64,000 bases of DNA, taken from assembly GCA_051846895.1 (NCBI GenBank), contig JBPYCQ010000002.1, positions 220,012-284,011 of the forward strand. The letters run 5' to 3'. The notes under the pieces were generated by a model, which saw only the letters and a program-made list of their open reading frames with translations, was not told the origin of the DNA and did no database searches. Below are positions 18,381 through 27,821 of the stretch, one piece after another (the first letter of the stretch is position 1; each line of letters opens with the position of its first letter). Source of the stretch: CALKAL01 sp051846895. GTDB taxonomy: Bacteria > Bacillota > Bacilli > Bacillales > Alkalibacillaceae. The translations under genes were made by a program, and so were the position numbers.

Positions 18381-21300
18381 ATGAACTTATCTGGGAAAGA
18401 AAGACTAGATGTATTATTACAGCAAATAGGTATGCCACATGAATTAATCCAGGCCGAATTCCAATTAGCCTATTTAAACAAGTTAACTGTTTTAAAAGAA
18501 AAGCAACAGTGGCAATTTCATATACATAATGATAAACCTTTCTCATTTGAAACATATCAATTATTTACTGTAAAGCTAAAGGATGCTTTTCATCATATTG
18601 CAAATGTTGAGGTCGTCCTTTCAACCGACCAAAAAGATATCGATTCAAACAACTTAATAAATTATTGGAGTTATTTTATTAACTCGATTGATGACTTACT
18701 TCCAGCTTATCGGTCGTTTCTTTGTGAGCAAAAACCAGAAGTTGAGAATAATAAAATAATTATCTGCGCTAGAAATGAGACCGAAGCAAGTATGATGAAG
18801 CGCAAAGTTGATCCTATATTCGCTCATTTTTGTGAAGTAACAGGTCTTAAAAATTATCAAATTCACATTAACATTACTAAAGATGAAGAAGAAATTAAAC
18901 GTTTTGAACAACAAAAACAAGAAGAAGAGCGAAACTACGTTGAACAAGCTATTAAAGAAAAAGAAGAACGTACTCAAAACAATCAAGTCAATCATCAATT
19001 ACCTATTAAAATCGGAAATGACATTCAAGACGACCCAATAGAAATACAAAATATTTTAGAAGAAGAAAAACGAATGACGATCCAAGGCTATGTATTTGAC
19101 GTTGATATTCGTCAGTTGCGATCTGGGCGAGATTTACTAATCGTCAGCGTTACCGATTACACGGATTCTCTTCAAATAAAAATGTTTTCTAAAGGTGATG
19201 AACAAAAGGAACAATTTAAGAGTATAAAAACTGGCATGTGGGTAAAAGCAAGAGGAAGCATTCAAACGGACTCCTTCTCTAATGAACTTGTTATGATGGG
19301 AAATGATTTAGTTGAAGTGAAGCCGAAAGTAAGAATGGATTACGGTGATGAAGGACAAAAACGGGTTGAATTACATGCCCATACGACAATGAGTCTTATG
19401 GATGCAACCGTATCAGCTAGCCGGTTGATTCAACAAGCAGCTAACTGGGGACATAGAGCGATTGCTATTACAGATCACGCAGTTGTTCAAGCTTTCCCAG
19501 AGGCGTATAGTGCGGGTAAAAAACACGGAATAAAAGTATTATATGGGCTTGAAGCAAACATTGTCGATGACGGTATACCAATTGCCTATAACGAAAAAGA
19601 TGTTCCGTTAGAAGATGCAACATACGTCGTGTTTGACGTGGAGACGACAGGGCTTTCTGCAACTTACGATAAAATCATTGAACTTGCAGCAGTAAAAGTA
19701 CACAATGGTGAAATAATTGACCGGTTTGAAAGTTTCGCAAATCCACATCAAAAATTAAGCCAGACGACCATTCAATTAACGAGTATTACGGATGACATGG
19801 TAAAAAACGCACCGGAAATTGAAGAAGTGATGCAAAAGTTTTATGACTGGATGGACGATTGTATTCTCGTTGCACATAACGCTAGCTTTGATATTGGATT
19901 TTTAAATGCTCAACTAAAACGAATGAACATTGAAAAGGTCACTAACCCTGTGATCGATACATTAGAATTGGCACGATTTTTATATCCTGATTTAAAAAAC
20001 CATCGTTTAAATACACTTTGTAAACATTTAAACATAGAACTGACTCAACACCACCGTGCTATTTACGATGCTGAGGCGACAGGATATCTAATGTGGAATT
20101 TAATAAAGTCATCAATTGAAAAAGATATGACAAATCATAATGAACTAAATCGACATGTTGGTGAAGGCGATGCTTATAAACGCGGTAGACCTTTTCATGC
20201 CATACTATTTGCACAAACACAAGTAGGATTAAAAAATTTATTTAAATTAGTATCAACGGCTCATATCGATTATTTTTATCGAGTCCCTAGAATACCACGT
20301 TCAAAGCTTATTCAATTAAGAGACGGAATATTAATTGGTTCTGGATGTGATCAGGGGGAATTGTTTGATACGATTGCTTTAAAGTCTGAAGAAGAAGCAG
20401 AACGAGTAGCAGAATTTTATGATTACATCGAAGTTCAACCGCCAATGAATTATTATCATTTGATTGAGAGGGAACAAGTTCAATCAGTTGAACATATTAA
20501 ACAATTAATTAAAAAGCTCGTAAATATTGGGGATAAATTAGGTAAAAAGGTTGTTGCAACAGGTAATACACATTATATAGACCCACATGAGAAAATTTAT
20601 AGAAAAATATTAATAGCTTCTCAAAGCGGTAATCCTTTAAACCGTCAAACTCAGCCAGATGTTTATTTTCGAACAACGGATGAAATGTTAAATGAATTTT
20701 CCTTCCTAGGTGAAGAAAAAGCAAAAGAAATTGTCATTAAAAACACGAATTGGGTCGCTGATCAACTTGATGATATTAAACCTATAAAAGATGACTTATA
20801 TACCCCTAATATAGACGGGGCGGATGATGAAATTAGAGAAATGTGTTACAGCCGAGCGAAAAGTATTTACGGTGAACAATTACCTGATATCGTTGTCAAA
20901 CGTCTAGAAAAAGAGCTAAACAGTATTATTGAAAACCGTTTTTCAGTTATTTATCTTATTTCACAAAAAATTGTAAAAAAATCATTAGATGATGGTTACC
21001 TAGTTGGGTCACGTGGTTCTGTCGGATCATCGTTTGTAGCGACAATGATGGAAATTACAGAAGTTAATCCACTTCCACCGCATTATGTATGCCCATCATG
21101 TAAGTTTCATGAATTTTTTACAGATGGTTCTGTAGGTTCCGGATACGATTTACCCGAAAAAGATTGTCCTGAATGTGGTACTGCTTTAATCCATGATGGA
21201 CAGGACATACCGTTTGAAACGTTTTTAGGGTTTAAAGGAGACAAGGTTCCAGATATTGATTTAAACTTTTCAGGGGACTATCAACCTAAAGCCCATCAAT

Positions 21301-22670
21301 ATACTAAAGTTTTATTCGGTGAAGATAATGTTTATCGTGCGGGAACGATTGGTACCGTTGCAGAAAAAACAGCGTTTGGTTATGTGAAAGGGTATGCGCA
21401 AGATTATCAACTCATGTACCGTCAAGCTGAAATTTCACGTCTAGTTAAAGGGTGTTCAGGCGTAAAACGTACGACAGGTCAACATCCGGGTGGAATTATA
21501 GTTGTTCCTGACGATATGGAAATATATGATTTCACGCCGATTCAATATCCAGCAGATGACCGTAACTCTGAGTGGAAAACGACACATTTTGATTTCCACT
21601 CCATAGATGAGAATTTATTAAAACTTGATATTCTAGGTCACGATGATCCAACAGTTATTCGTATGTTACAAGACTTAACAGGGATTGATCCGAAAACTGT
21701 TCCAACAAATGACCAGGAAGTAATGAAAATCTTTAGTAGCACTGATCCACTCGGAGTGTCCCCTGAACAAATATTATGCAAAACAGGAACTCTAGGTGTT
21801 CCAGAGTTTGGAACGCGATTCGTGCGACAAATGCTAGAGGAGACAAAGCCATCTACATTTGCAGAGCTCGTCATTATTTCTGGTTTATCACATGGTACAG
21901 ATGTATGGTTAGGAAATGCCCAAGAATTAATTAATAATGGGATTTGTGAAATTGGTGAAGTGATCGGTTGTCGTGATGATATTATGGTTTATTTAATGCA
22001 CAAAGGACTTGAAGCCTCACTTGCTTTCACGATTATGGAGCACGTCCGTAAAGGTAAAGGCTTATCAGAAGAATGGATTCAAGAGATGAGAAAACACGAT
22101 GTTCCTGATTGGTATATCGACTCATGCCAAAAAATTAAATATATGTTTCCGAAAGCTCACGCAGCTGCCTACGTATTAATGGCGGTACGTATCGCTTATT
22201 TTAAAGTGTATTATCCAATCGAATTTTATGCTGCATATTTTACAGTTCGAGCAGATGACTTTGAACTAGACACGATGATTCAAGGTTCTGAAACGTTACG
22301 TAAACGAATAGAAGAGATAATAGAAAAAGGCAACGATGCAACTCCTAAAGAAAAGAGTTTGTTAACAGTTCTGGAAATAGCTTTAGAAATGTGTGAAAGG
22401 GGCTACTCCTTCCAAAAAGTAGATTTATACCGTTCAGATGCTAAAGAATTTATTGTTGAAGGAAATAGTTTAATTCCTCCGTTCAATGCCGTTGATGGTC
22501 TCGGAACAAACGCCGCGATTAATATTGTGAAAGCACGAGAAGAAGGGGAATTTCTATCTAAACAAGATTTAAGAGAGCGAAGTAAAATTTCTAAAACAGT
22601 TTTAGAATATCTTGATCAGCAAGGCTGTCTTGAGGGATTACCTGAAGAAAACCAATTATCATTGTTTTAG
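18381..22670 (+). CDS. polC: DNA polymerase III alpha subunit, PolC type
   Basis: 1429 residues, full length for Gram-positive PolC. In order: an N-terminal domain (1-230), an OB fold (about 235-315), a PHP domain starting with HAHTTMS at about 331, a DEDDh 3'-5' exonuclease inserted at about 415-590 (FDVETTGL), the polymerase core, and a zinc-binding CPSC/CPEC segment at about 904-933. It is the replicative polymerase with built-in proofreading. The start is ATG 18381 behind GGGGGAA. Confidence 0.99.
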   Translation: MNLSGKERLDVLLQQIGMPHELIQAEFQLAYLNKLTVLKEKQQWQFHIHNDKPFSFETYQLFTVKLKDAFHHIANVEVVLSTDQKDIDSNNLINYWSYFINSIDDLLPAYRSFLCEQKPEVENNKIIICARNETEASMMKRKVDPIFAHFCEVTGLKNYQIHINITKDEEEIKRFEQQKQEEERNYVEQAIKEKEERTQNNQVNHQLPIKIGNDIQDDPIEIQNILEEEKRMTIQGYVFDVDIRQLRSGRDLLIVSVTDYTDSLQIKMFSKGDEQKEQFKSIKTGMWVKARGSIQTDSFSNELVMMGNDLVEVKPKVRMDYGDEGQKRVELHAHTTMSLMDATVSASRLIQQAANWGHRAIAITDHAVVQAFPEAYSAGKKHGIKVLYGLEANIVDDGIPIAYNEKDVPLEDATYVVFDVETTGLSATYDKIIELAAVKVHNGEIIDRFESFANPHQKLSQTTIQLTSITDDMVKNAPEIEEVMQKFYDWMDDCILVAHNASFDIGFLNAQLKRMNIEKVTNPVIDTLELARFLYPDLKNHRLNTLCKHLNIELTQHHRAIYDAEATGYLMWNLIKSSIEKDMTNHNELNRHVGEGDAYKRGRPFHAILFAQTQVGLKNLFKLVSTAHIDYFYRVPRIPRSKLIQLRDGILIGSGCDQGELFDTIALKSEEEAERVAEFYDYIEVQPPMNYYHLIEREQVQSVEHIKQLIKKLVNIGDKLGKKVVATGNTHYIDPHEKIYRKILIASQSGNPLNRQTQPDVYFRTTDEMLNEFSFLGEEKAKEIVIKNTNWVADQLDDIKPIKDDLYTPNIDGADDEIREMCYSRAKSIYGEQLPDIVVKRLEKELNSIIENRFSVIYLISQKIVKKSLDDGYLVGSRGSVGSSFVATMMEITEVNPLPPHYVCPSCKFHEFFTDGSVGSGYDLPEKDCPECGTALIHDGQDIPFETFLGFKGDKVPDIDLNFSGDYQPKAHQYTKVLFGEDNVYRAGTIGTVAEKTAFGYVKGYAQDYQLMYRQAEISRLVKGCSGVKRTTGQHPGGIIVVPDDMEIYDFTPIQYPADDRNSEWKTTHFDFHSIDENLLKLDILGHDDPTVIRMLQDLTGIDPKTVPTNDQEVMKIFSSTDPLGVSPEQILCKTGTLGVPEFGTRFVRQMLEETKPSTFAELVIISGLSHGTDVWLGNAQELINNGICEIGEVIGCRDDIMVYLMHKGLEASLAFTIMEHVRKGKGLSEEWIQEMRKHDVPDWYIDSCQKIKYMFPKAHAAAYVLMAVRIAYFKVYYPIEFYAAYFTVRADDFELDTMIQGSETLRKRIEEIIEKGNDATPKEKSLLTVLEIALEMCERGYSFQKVDLYRSDAKEFIVEGNSLIPPFNAVDGLGTNAAINIVKAREEGEFLSKQDLRERSKISKTVLEYLDQQGCLEGLPEENQLSLF

Positions 22671-22679
22671 TAGTAATAG

Positions 22680-22708
22680 TTGCATTTTTATGGTTAGTAT
22701 GGTATATT
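22680..22708 (+). promoter_or_regulatory. Sigma-A promoter for the rimP-nusA operon
   Basis: TTGCAT (22680-22685), a 17-base spacer, TATATT (22703-22708). It is 10 bases past the polC stop and gives a leader of about 120 bases that contains a terminator-like hairpin. Confidence 0.65.
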
Positions 22709-22747
22709 TTCAATTGGTAATGCAAAAGATACGGTAAAGGACTATTC

Positions 22748-22779
22748 AAAGAGTGGGAAATCCCCACTCTTTCGTTTTA
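22748..22779 (+). terminator. Leader terminator in front of rimP-nusA
   Basis: Ten-base arms AAAGAGTGGG (22748-22757) and CCCACTCTTT (22763-22772) with a 5-base loop, followed by an interrupted T tract (CGTTTTAT). It lies downstream of the candidate promoter, so it could terminate polC transcripts, attenuate the nusA operon, or both. Confidence 0.75.
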
Positions 22780-22781
22780 TC

Positions 22782-22803
22782 TCCCTGCTGAATTCAGCAG
22801 GGA
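22782..22803. repeat. Perfect 22-bp palindrome before rimP
   Basis: The sequence from 22782 to 22803 equals its own reverse complement, with arms TCCCTGCTGAA and TTCAGCAGGGA. As RNA it would form a 9-bp stem with an AATT loop. It follows the leader terminator by 9 bases and lies 20 bases before the rimP ribosome binding site. Function unknown. Confidence 0.7.
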
Positions 22804-22838
22804 AATTTATTGTATTTGCTGTAAAGGAGGCATTAGTT

Positions 22839-23309
22839 TTGAGTAAAAATATCGTTTCAATCACAGAAGAATTAGTGCAACCAATTGTTGATGGAATGGG
22901 ACTAGAGCTCGTGGAAGTCGAGTTTGTCAAAGAAGGTGGAAATCAATTTTTACGCATTTTTGTTGATAAAGAAGGCGGCGTTGACATAGAAGAATGCGGA
23001 AGAGTTAGTGAACAGCTTAGCGACAAGTTAGATGAAGTCGATCCAATTGAAGAGGCCTATTTTTTAGAAGTATCATCACCAGGTGCTGAAAGAAAGCTAA
23101 AAAACAAAGATGATTTTAAACGGTTTATTGGATTTCATATTTTTATAAAAACATATGAACCAATTGATGGTACAAAAGAGTTTTATGGGGATTTATTATC
23201 GTTTGAAGACAACTTAGTCACTATAGAGATTAAAGAAAAGACAAGAAAAAAAGAAGTAGTCATTCCTTATGACAAAATTGCAAAAGCGAATTTGTCTGTA
23301 ACATTTTAA
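22839..23309 (+). CDS. rimP: Ribosome maturation factor RimP
   Basis: 156 residues. The RimP core includes ELVEVEFVKEGGNQFLRIFVDKEGG (residues 23-47 or so) and the YFLEVSSPGAERKL motif. It assists 30S subunit assembly. The start is TTG 22839, 8 bases after AAAGGAGG. It is the first gene of the nusA operon, as in B. subtilis (ylxS). Confidence 0.97.
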   Translation: MSKNIVSITEELVQPIVDGMGLELVEVEFVKEGGNQFLRIFVDKEGGVDIEECGRVSEQLSDKLDEVDPIEEAYFLEVSSPGAERKLKNKDDFKRFIGFHIFIKTYEPIDGTKEFYGDLLSFEDNLVTIEIKEKTRKKEVVIPYDKIAKANLSVTF

Positions 23310-23325
23310 AGAGGAGGTTTTGAAG

Positions 23326-24396
23326 TTGAGTTCCGAACTTTTTGATGCGATTGAATATTTAGAAAAAGAAAAAGGCATCGATAAAGAATTTTTAATTGAG
23401 GCGTTGGAAGCAGCGATTGTTTCCGCTTATAAGAAAAATTTTAATTCTAAGACGAACGTACGGGTTGAATTAAATGAAGCCGAGGGAATGAAGGTTTTCT
23501 CAAGATTAGAAATCGTTGAAGAAATCGAAGACGAACATACTGAAATTAGTGTTGAAGATGCTAAAGGGATTGACCCGGCATATGAAATTGGGGACATTAT
23601 TGAGCGCGAAGTAACACCACGTGATTTCGGTAGAATTGCTGCTCAAGCAGCAAAACAAGTCGTTACACAGCGAGTTAGAGAAGCTGAACGTGGAGTTATT
23701 TATAACGATTTTGTTGATCGTGTAGAAGATATTATGACAGGTAAAGTTCAAAGAAAAGATCAAAGATTTCTCTATGTACATTTAGGAAAAATTGAAGGTA
23801 AATTACCATTCAATGAGTTAATGCCAAATGAATCATACGATGTTCACGATCGAATTAAAGTATTCGTTACAAGAGTAGAGAAAACGAGTAAAGGTCCTCA
23901 AGTATTTGTATCACGCACTCATCCTGGTTTATTAAAACGTTTGTTTGAAATGGAAGTACCTGAAATCTATGACGGACTCGTAGAAATAAAATCCGTTGCC
24001 AGAGAAGCAGGGGATCGTTCAAAAATAAGTGTTCATTCTGAAAACCCGGAGATCGATCCAGTTGGAGCTTGTGTCGGTCAACGCGGACAACGTGTTCAAA
24101 CTATTGTTGATGAATTACGCGGTGAAAAAATAGATATTGTAGAGTGGTCAGAAGATCCTGTCGTATACATTTCAAATGCGCTAAGTCCTTCACAAGTTAT
24201 TAAAGTCATTGTTAATGAAGAGGAAAACGCTACAACTGTCATCGTGCCTGATCACCAATTATCCTTAGCTATTGGCAAAAGAGGTCAAAATGCAAGATTA
24301 GCGGCACGTTTAACTGGTTGGAAAATAGATATTAAAAGTGAAACAGATGCTAAAGAATTAGACTTAATAGAATCAGACGAACCACTAATTGAATAA
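23326..24396 (+). CDS. nusA: Transcription termination/antitermination protein NusA
   Basis: 356 residues from TTG 23326. This start gives MSSELFDAIEYLEKEKG and correct spacing to GAGGAGG at 23311-23317; the in-frame TTG at 23320 is too close. Domains: an N-terminal RNA-polymerase-binding domain (1-125), S1 (about 135-200) and two KH domains (about 230-340), with GACVGQRGQRVQ and LAIGKRGQNARLA as the GxxG loops. The acidic C-terminal repeats of E. coli NusA are absent, as usual for Firmicutes. Confidence 0.98.
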   Translation: MSSELFDAIEYLEKEKGIDKEFLIEALEAAIVSAYKKNFNSKTNVRVELNEAEGMKVFSRLEIVEEIEDEHTEISVEDAKGIDPAYEIGDIIEREVTPRDFGRIAAQAAKQVVTQRVREAERGVIYNDFVDRVEDIMTGKVQRKDQRFLYVHLGKIEGKLPFNELMPNESYDVHDRIKVFVTRVEKTSKGPQVFVSRTHPGLLKRLFEMEVPEIYDGLVEIKSVAREAGDRSKISVHSENPEIDPVGACVGQRGQRVQTIVDELRGEKIDIVEWSEDPVVYISNALSPSQVIKVIVNEEENATTVIVPDHQLSLAIGKRGQNARLAARLTGWKIDIKSETDAKELDLIESDEPLIE

Positions 24397-24414
24397 GTAA
24401 GGGGGAAATTTTTT

Positions 24415-24681
24415 ATGTCTAAATCAAAAAAAGAACCTTTACGTAAATGTGTTATAACAAACGAAATGCTACCGAAGAAATCATTAATTCGCGTCGTCCG
24501 TAACAAAGAAAGGGAAGTTTTTGTTGATGAAACGGGAAAGAAAAACGGTAGAGGAGCTTATTTAAAAAAAGATCTTGAAGTCATCAAAAATGCTAGAAAA
24601 ACGAAAGTTCTTGATAAACAGCTTAATGTAACAATTGAATCTTCTATTTACGATGAATTAGAAAGTAAAGTGAGAAATTAA
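24415..24681 (+). CDS. ylxR: YlxR family RNA-binding protein
   Basis: 88 residues. It has the YlxR fold signature: RKCVITNEMLPKKSLIRVVR, then GRGAYL. Small RNA-binding protein of the nusA operon; the B. subtilis homologue has been reported to bind RNase P. It is preceded by AAGGGGGAAA and lies 18 bases after nusA. Confidence 0.95.
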   Translation: MSKSKKEPLRKCVITNEMLPKKSLIRVVRNKEREVFVDETGKKNGRGAYLKKDLEVIKNARKTKVLDKQLNVTIESSIYDELESKVRN

Positions 24682-24684
24682 AGT

Positions 24685-24987
24685 ATGAATAAACAATTTT
24701 TAAATTTACTTGGTCTAGCTTATCGTGCAAATAAAATATTGTTAGGAGAAGATTCAATTATTAAAGATCTTCAATCTAAAAAAGTGAAGCTTTTAATAAT
24801 TGCCCATGATGCCTCAAGTAATACAAGAAAAAAATTAACCGATAAATGTAAAAGCTACAGTACACCTTACAAAATTGTTGGCACAAGAGATGAACTATCA
24901 CACGCGATAGGTAAACAAAATCGAGTAGCATTTGCTATTTTAGATGAAGGTTTTGCTAACAAGTTATTGCAACTTATTAGTGATTAA
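24685..24987 (+). CDS. rplGA: L7Ae-family ribosomal protein YlxQ
   Basis: 100 residues of the L7Ae/L30e/S12e fold: NLLGLAYRANKILLGEDSI, then LLIIAHDASSNTRKKL. These proteins bind kink-turn RNAs. It starts 3 bases after ylxR with only AAAG as a ribosome binding site, so coupling to ylxR is likely. Its role in the ribosome is minor or unproven. Confidence 0.93.
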   Translation: MNKQFLNLLGLAYRANKILLGEDSIIKDLQSKKVKLLIIAHDASSNTRKKLTDKCKSYSTPYKIVGTRDELSHAIGKQNRVAFAILDEGFANKLLQLISD

Positions 24988-25003
24988 TCACGGGGGTGAA
25001 TGT

Positions 25004-27166
25004 ATGAAAAAAATGCGAGTATATGAGTATGCGAAACAAAATAATTTAACGAGTAAAGAAGTTATAAATCATTTAAAAGAGTTAGATATTGAAGTTTCGA
25101 ATCATATGTCGACAATAACTGAAAATGCTATTAGACAATTAAATAATCTGACTAAAGGTTCTAAAGAAGAAACAAAAGACAACAAAGTGACTAAAGAAAG
25201 CAACAAGAATATTAACAAATCTAATACTCCATCTAAACGAACAAATGACGAAAAAAATAGTGGTAACAAAAATAAAAAGTCAATGCCTAATAAACAACAG
25301 CAGTCAAATAAAAAGCCTAGCAACCAAAACCAAAAACAAACTAAAAAACCAACACAAAAAGGGCAGAAAGGAAAACAACAAGTGCAACAACAAGTGAAGA
25401 CAGAGAAGAAAACACCTGAGAAAATAACATATGAAGGTTCACTGACAGTAGGTGAATTAGCCCAAAAGCTTAATAAAGATGCATCAGAAATTATTAAAAA
25501 GTTAATGCTTCTTGGCGTCATGGCAACTATTAATCAACAATTAGATTCAGAGACGATTGAGCTTATTTGTGATGATTTTGGCGTTGAGGTTGAAGAAACA
25601 ATACCTGTTGATGAAGCTGATTTAAACAACTATATAGTTGAAGATAAAACTGAAGATTTAGTTGAGAGACCAGCTGTTGTTACTATTATGGGGCATGTAG
25701 ACCATGGTAAAACTACATTATTAGATTCAATCCGTGATTCTAAAGTATCCCATGGTGAAGCAGGTGGAATAACACAGCATATTGGTGCGTATCAAATTGA
25801 GGCAGAAGGTAAGAAAATTACATTTTTAGATACACCTGGCCACGCGGCTTTCACAAGTATGCGTTCAAGAGGTGCACAAGTTACAGATATTGCAATTCTT
25901 GTTGTCGCTGCAGATGATGGAGTCATGCCGCAAACTGTAGAAGCGATAAATCATGCGAAAGCAGCTGAGGTACCAATTATTGTAGCTGTTAACAAAATTG
26001 ATAAAGAAACGGCAGATCCAAATCGTGTCATGCAGGAATTAATGGAATATGAATTAGTTCCTGAAGATTGGGGTGGAGAAACGATATATGTCCAACTTTC
26101 TGCATTAAAAGGTGAAGGTATTGATGATTTATTAGAAATGATTAATTTAGTAGCAGAAGTTGAAGAATTGAAAGCAAACCCTAATCGACTTGCTGATGGA
26201 ACAGTTATCGAAGCTGAGCTTGATAAAGGTCGTGGAAGTGTTGCTACATTACTTGTGCAAAATGGGACATTAAAAATTGGTGACACACTTGTAGTTGGGA
26301 ATACGTATGGAAAAGTTCGAGCTATGGTCAATGATATTGGCAATCGCGTAGATGAGGCTGGTCCTTCAACACCTGTTGAAGTTATTGGCTTTAACGAAGT
26401 GCCTCATGCCGGCGACCGATTCGTTGTATTTAGTGATGAAAAAGATGCTAAACGTGTTGCAGACTTGAGAATGCAAAAGCATGTTGAGTCACAACGTGAA
26501 GAAACCGGAAAACTAAATTTAGACGATTTATTCGATCAAATTAAACAAGGTGACGTTAAAGATATTAATGTCATCGTTAAAGCTGATGTTCAAGGTTCTG
26601 CTGAAGCATTAACTTCTTCATTACAAAAGATTGAAGTTGAAGGAGTCAAAATAAAGATAATTCATACGGGTGTAGGTGCAATTACAGAATCAGATATCAT
26701 TTTAGCTTCTGCTTCAAATGCTATTGTTATTGGATTTAATGTTCGTCCAGATGCTAATGCTAAAAGAACAGCAGAAAGTGAAAATATTGATATAAGACTA
26801 CACCGAATTATTTATAAAGCTATTGAAGAAATTGAAGCAGCTATGAAAGGTATGCTTGACCCTGAGTATGAAGAAAAAGTAATTGGTCAAGTAGAAGTGC
26901 GAGAGATTTTCAAAGTGTCAAAAATCGGTACCATTGCAGGTTCTTACGTAACAGACGGGAAAATAACTCGTAATTCTGGTGTTCGTGTCATTCGAGATGG
27001 CGTCGTGCAGTTTGAAGGTGAATTAGACACATTAAAACGATTTAAAGATGATGTCAAAGAAGTTGCACAAGGTTATGAATGTGGAATTACAGTTGTTAAT
27101 TATAATGATATTAAAGTTGGAGATATTATAGAAGCATTCGTTATGGAGGAAATTGAACGTAAATGA
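25004..27166 (+). CDS. infB: Translation initiation factor IF-2
   Basis: 720 residues from ATG 25004, which has GGGGGTG at 24992-24998; an upstream frame extension would overlap ylxQ. An N-terminal IF2N domain is followed by a long Lys/Asn/Gln-rich linker (about 50-145), a second IF2N domain, and the GTPase domain with G1 GHVDHGKT (about 229-236), G3 DTPGH and G4 NKID (about 328-331). Domains II to IV follow. It delivers initiator tRNA to the 30S subunit. Confidence 0.99.
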   Translation: MKKMRVYEYAKQNNLTSKEVINHLKELDIEVSNHMSTITENAIRQLNNLTKGSKEETKDNKVTKESNKNINKSNTPSKRTNDEKNSGNKNKKSMPNKQQQSNKKPSNQNQKQTKKPTQKGQKGKQQVQQQVKTEKKTPEKITYEGSLTVGELAQKLNKDASEIIKKLMLLGVMATINQQLDSETIELICDDFGVEVEETIPVDEADLNNYIVEDKTEDLVERPAVVTIMGHVDHGKTTLLDSIRDSKVSHGEAGGITQHIGAYQIEAEGKKITFLDTPGHAAFTSMRSRGAQVTDIAILVVAADDGVMPQTVEAINHAKAAEVPIIVAVNKIDKETADPNRVMQELMEYELVPEDWGGETIYVQLSALKGEGIDDLLEMINLVAEVEELKANPNRLADGTVIEAELDKGRGSVATLLVQNGTLKIGDTLVVGNTYGKVRAMVNDIGNRVDEAGPSTPVEVIGFNEVPHAGDRFVVFSDEKDAKRVADLRMQKHVESQREETGKLNLDDLFDQIKQGDVKDINVIVKADVQGSAEALTSSLQKIEVEGVKIKIIHTGVGAITESDIILASASNAIVIGFNVRPDANAKRTAESENIDIRLHRIIYKAIEEIEAAMKGMLDPEYEEKVIGQVEVREIFKVSKIGTIAGSYVTDGKITRNSGVRVIRDGVVQFEGELDTLKRFKDDVKEVAQGYECGITVVNYNDIKVGDIIEAFVMEEIERK

Positions 27167-27441
27167 TCGGTTTCGCAAATGTAGAATGTATTTTATACGA
27201 TGTTCATTCATTGAAGGAAAAACGATCAATTATTAAACAAGTGCTTCACTCCATAAGGAATCGCTACAATGTGAGCATTACTGAGTTAGATTATCATGAC
27301 ATGTGGCAAAGAACAGCTTTTGGAATTGCTGTTGTTTCTGTTTCAAAAGTGAATGCTGAAAAAATGTTACAACAAGTCATTCAAATTATTGAAAATAGAA
27401 CAGATTTAGAAGTGACAATAGTCGAGTTTGAATGGCTTTAA
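27163..27441 (+). CDS. ylxP: YlxP family protein (DUF503)
   Basis: 92 residues of the DUF503 family: SLKEKRSIIKQVLHSIRNRYNVS near the N-terminus (residues about 15-37) and a C-terminal strand ending TIVEFEW. The ATG overlaps the infB stop by 4 bases (ATGA). The exact function is not known; it co-occurs with infB and rbfA in Firmicutes. Confidence 0.93.
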   Translation: MIGFANVECILYDVHSLKEKRSIIKQVLHSIRNRYNVSITELDYHDMWQRTAFGIAVVSVSKVNAEKMLQQVIQIIENRTDLEVTIVEFEWL

Positions 27442-27469
27442 TCCTTTTATCTCACTCTGAGGTGATAAC

Positions 27470-27817
27470 ATGAATAATATTCGCGCAAATCGTGTTGCTG
27501 AACAGATGAAAAAGGAATTGGGAGATATATTATCCCGTAAAATAAAAGATCCTCGAGTAGGATTTGTCACTGTAACTGATGTTCAAGTAACAGGAGATTT
27601 ACAACAAGCTAAAATATTTATTTCTATCTTTGGTGATGAAGAACAAAAAGATGAAACTTTAGTTGGTCTAGCGAAATCTAAAGGATTCATTCGTTCTGAA
27701 ATTGGTAAGCGTATTAGACTTAGAAAGACCCCTGAAATATCTTTTGAAATTGATCACGCCATTGAGTACGGTAATAAAATTGAAAAGCTAATTAGAGATA
27801 TTAATAAAGAGCGTTGA
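27470..27817 (+). CDS. rbfA: Ribosome-binding factor A
   Basis: 115 residues. The RbfA signatures NRVAEQMKKELGDILSRKIKDPR (about residues 7-29) and RSEIGKRIRLRKTPEISFEID (about 76-96) are present. It is a 30S maturation and cold-adaptation factor. GAGGTGATA precedes the ATG. Downstream, where truB normally follows within a few bases, a ~255-bp repeat element intervenes. Confidence 0.97.
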   Translation: MNNIRANRVAEQMKKELGDILSRKIKDPRVGFVTVTDVQVTGDLQQAKIFISIFGDEEQKDETLVGLAKSKGFIRSEIGKRIRLRKTPEISFEIDHAIEYGNKIEKLIRDINKER

Positions 27818-27821
27818 TCTA

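Noticed and set aside
25102..25521. Long minus-strand open frame opposite the IF-2 linker
   Set aside because: It is the antisense of a Lys/Asn/Gln-rich low-complexity region, which yields Cys/Phe/Leu-rich artefacts.
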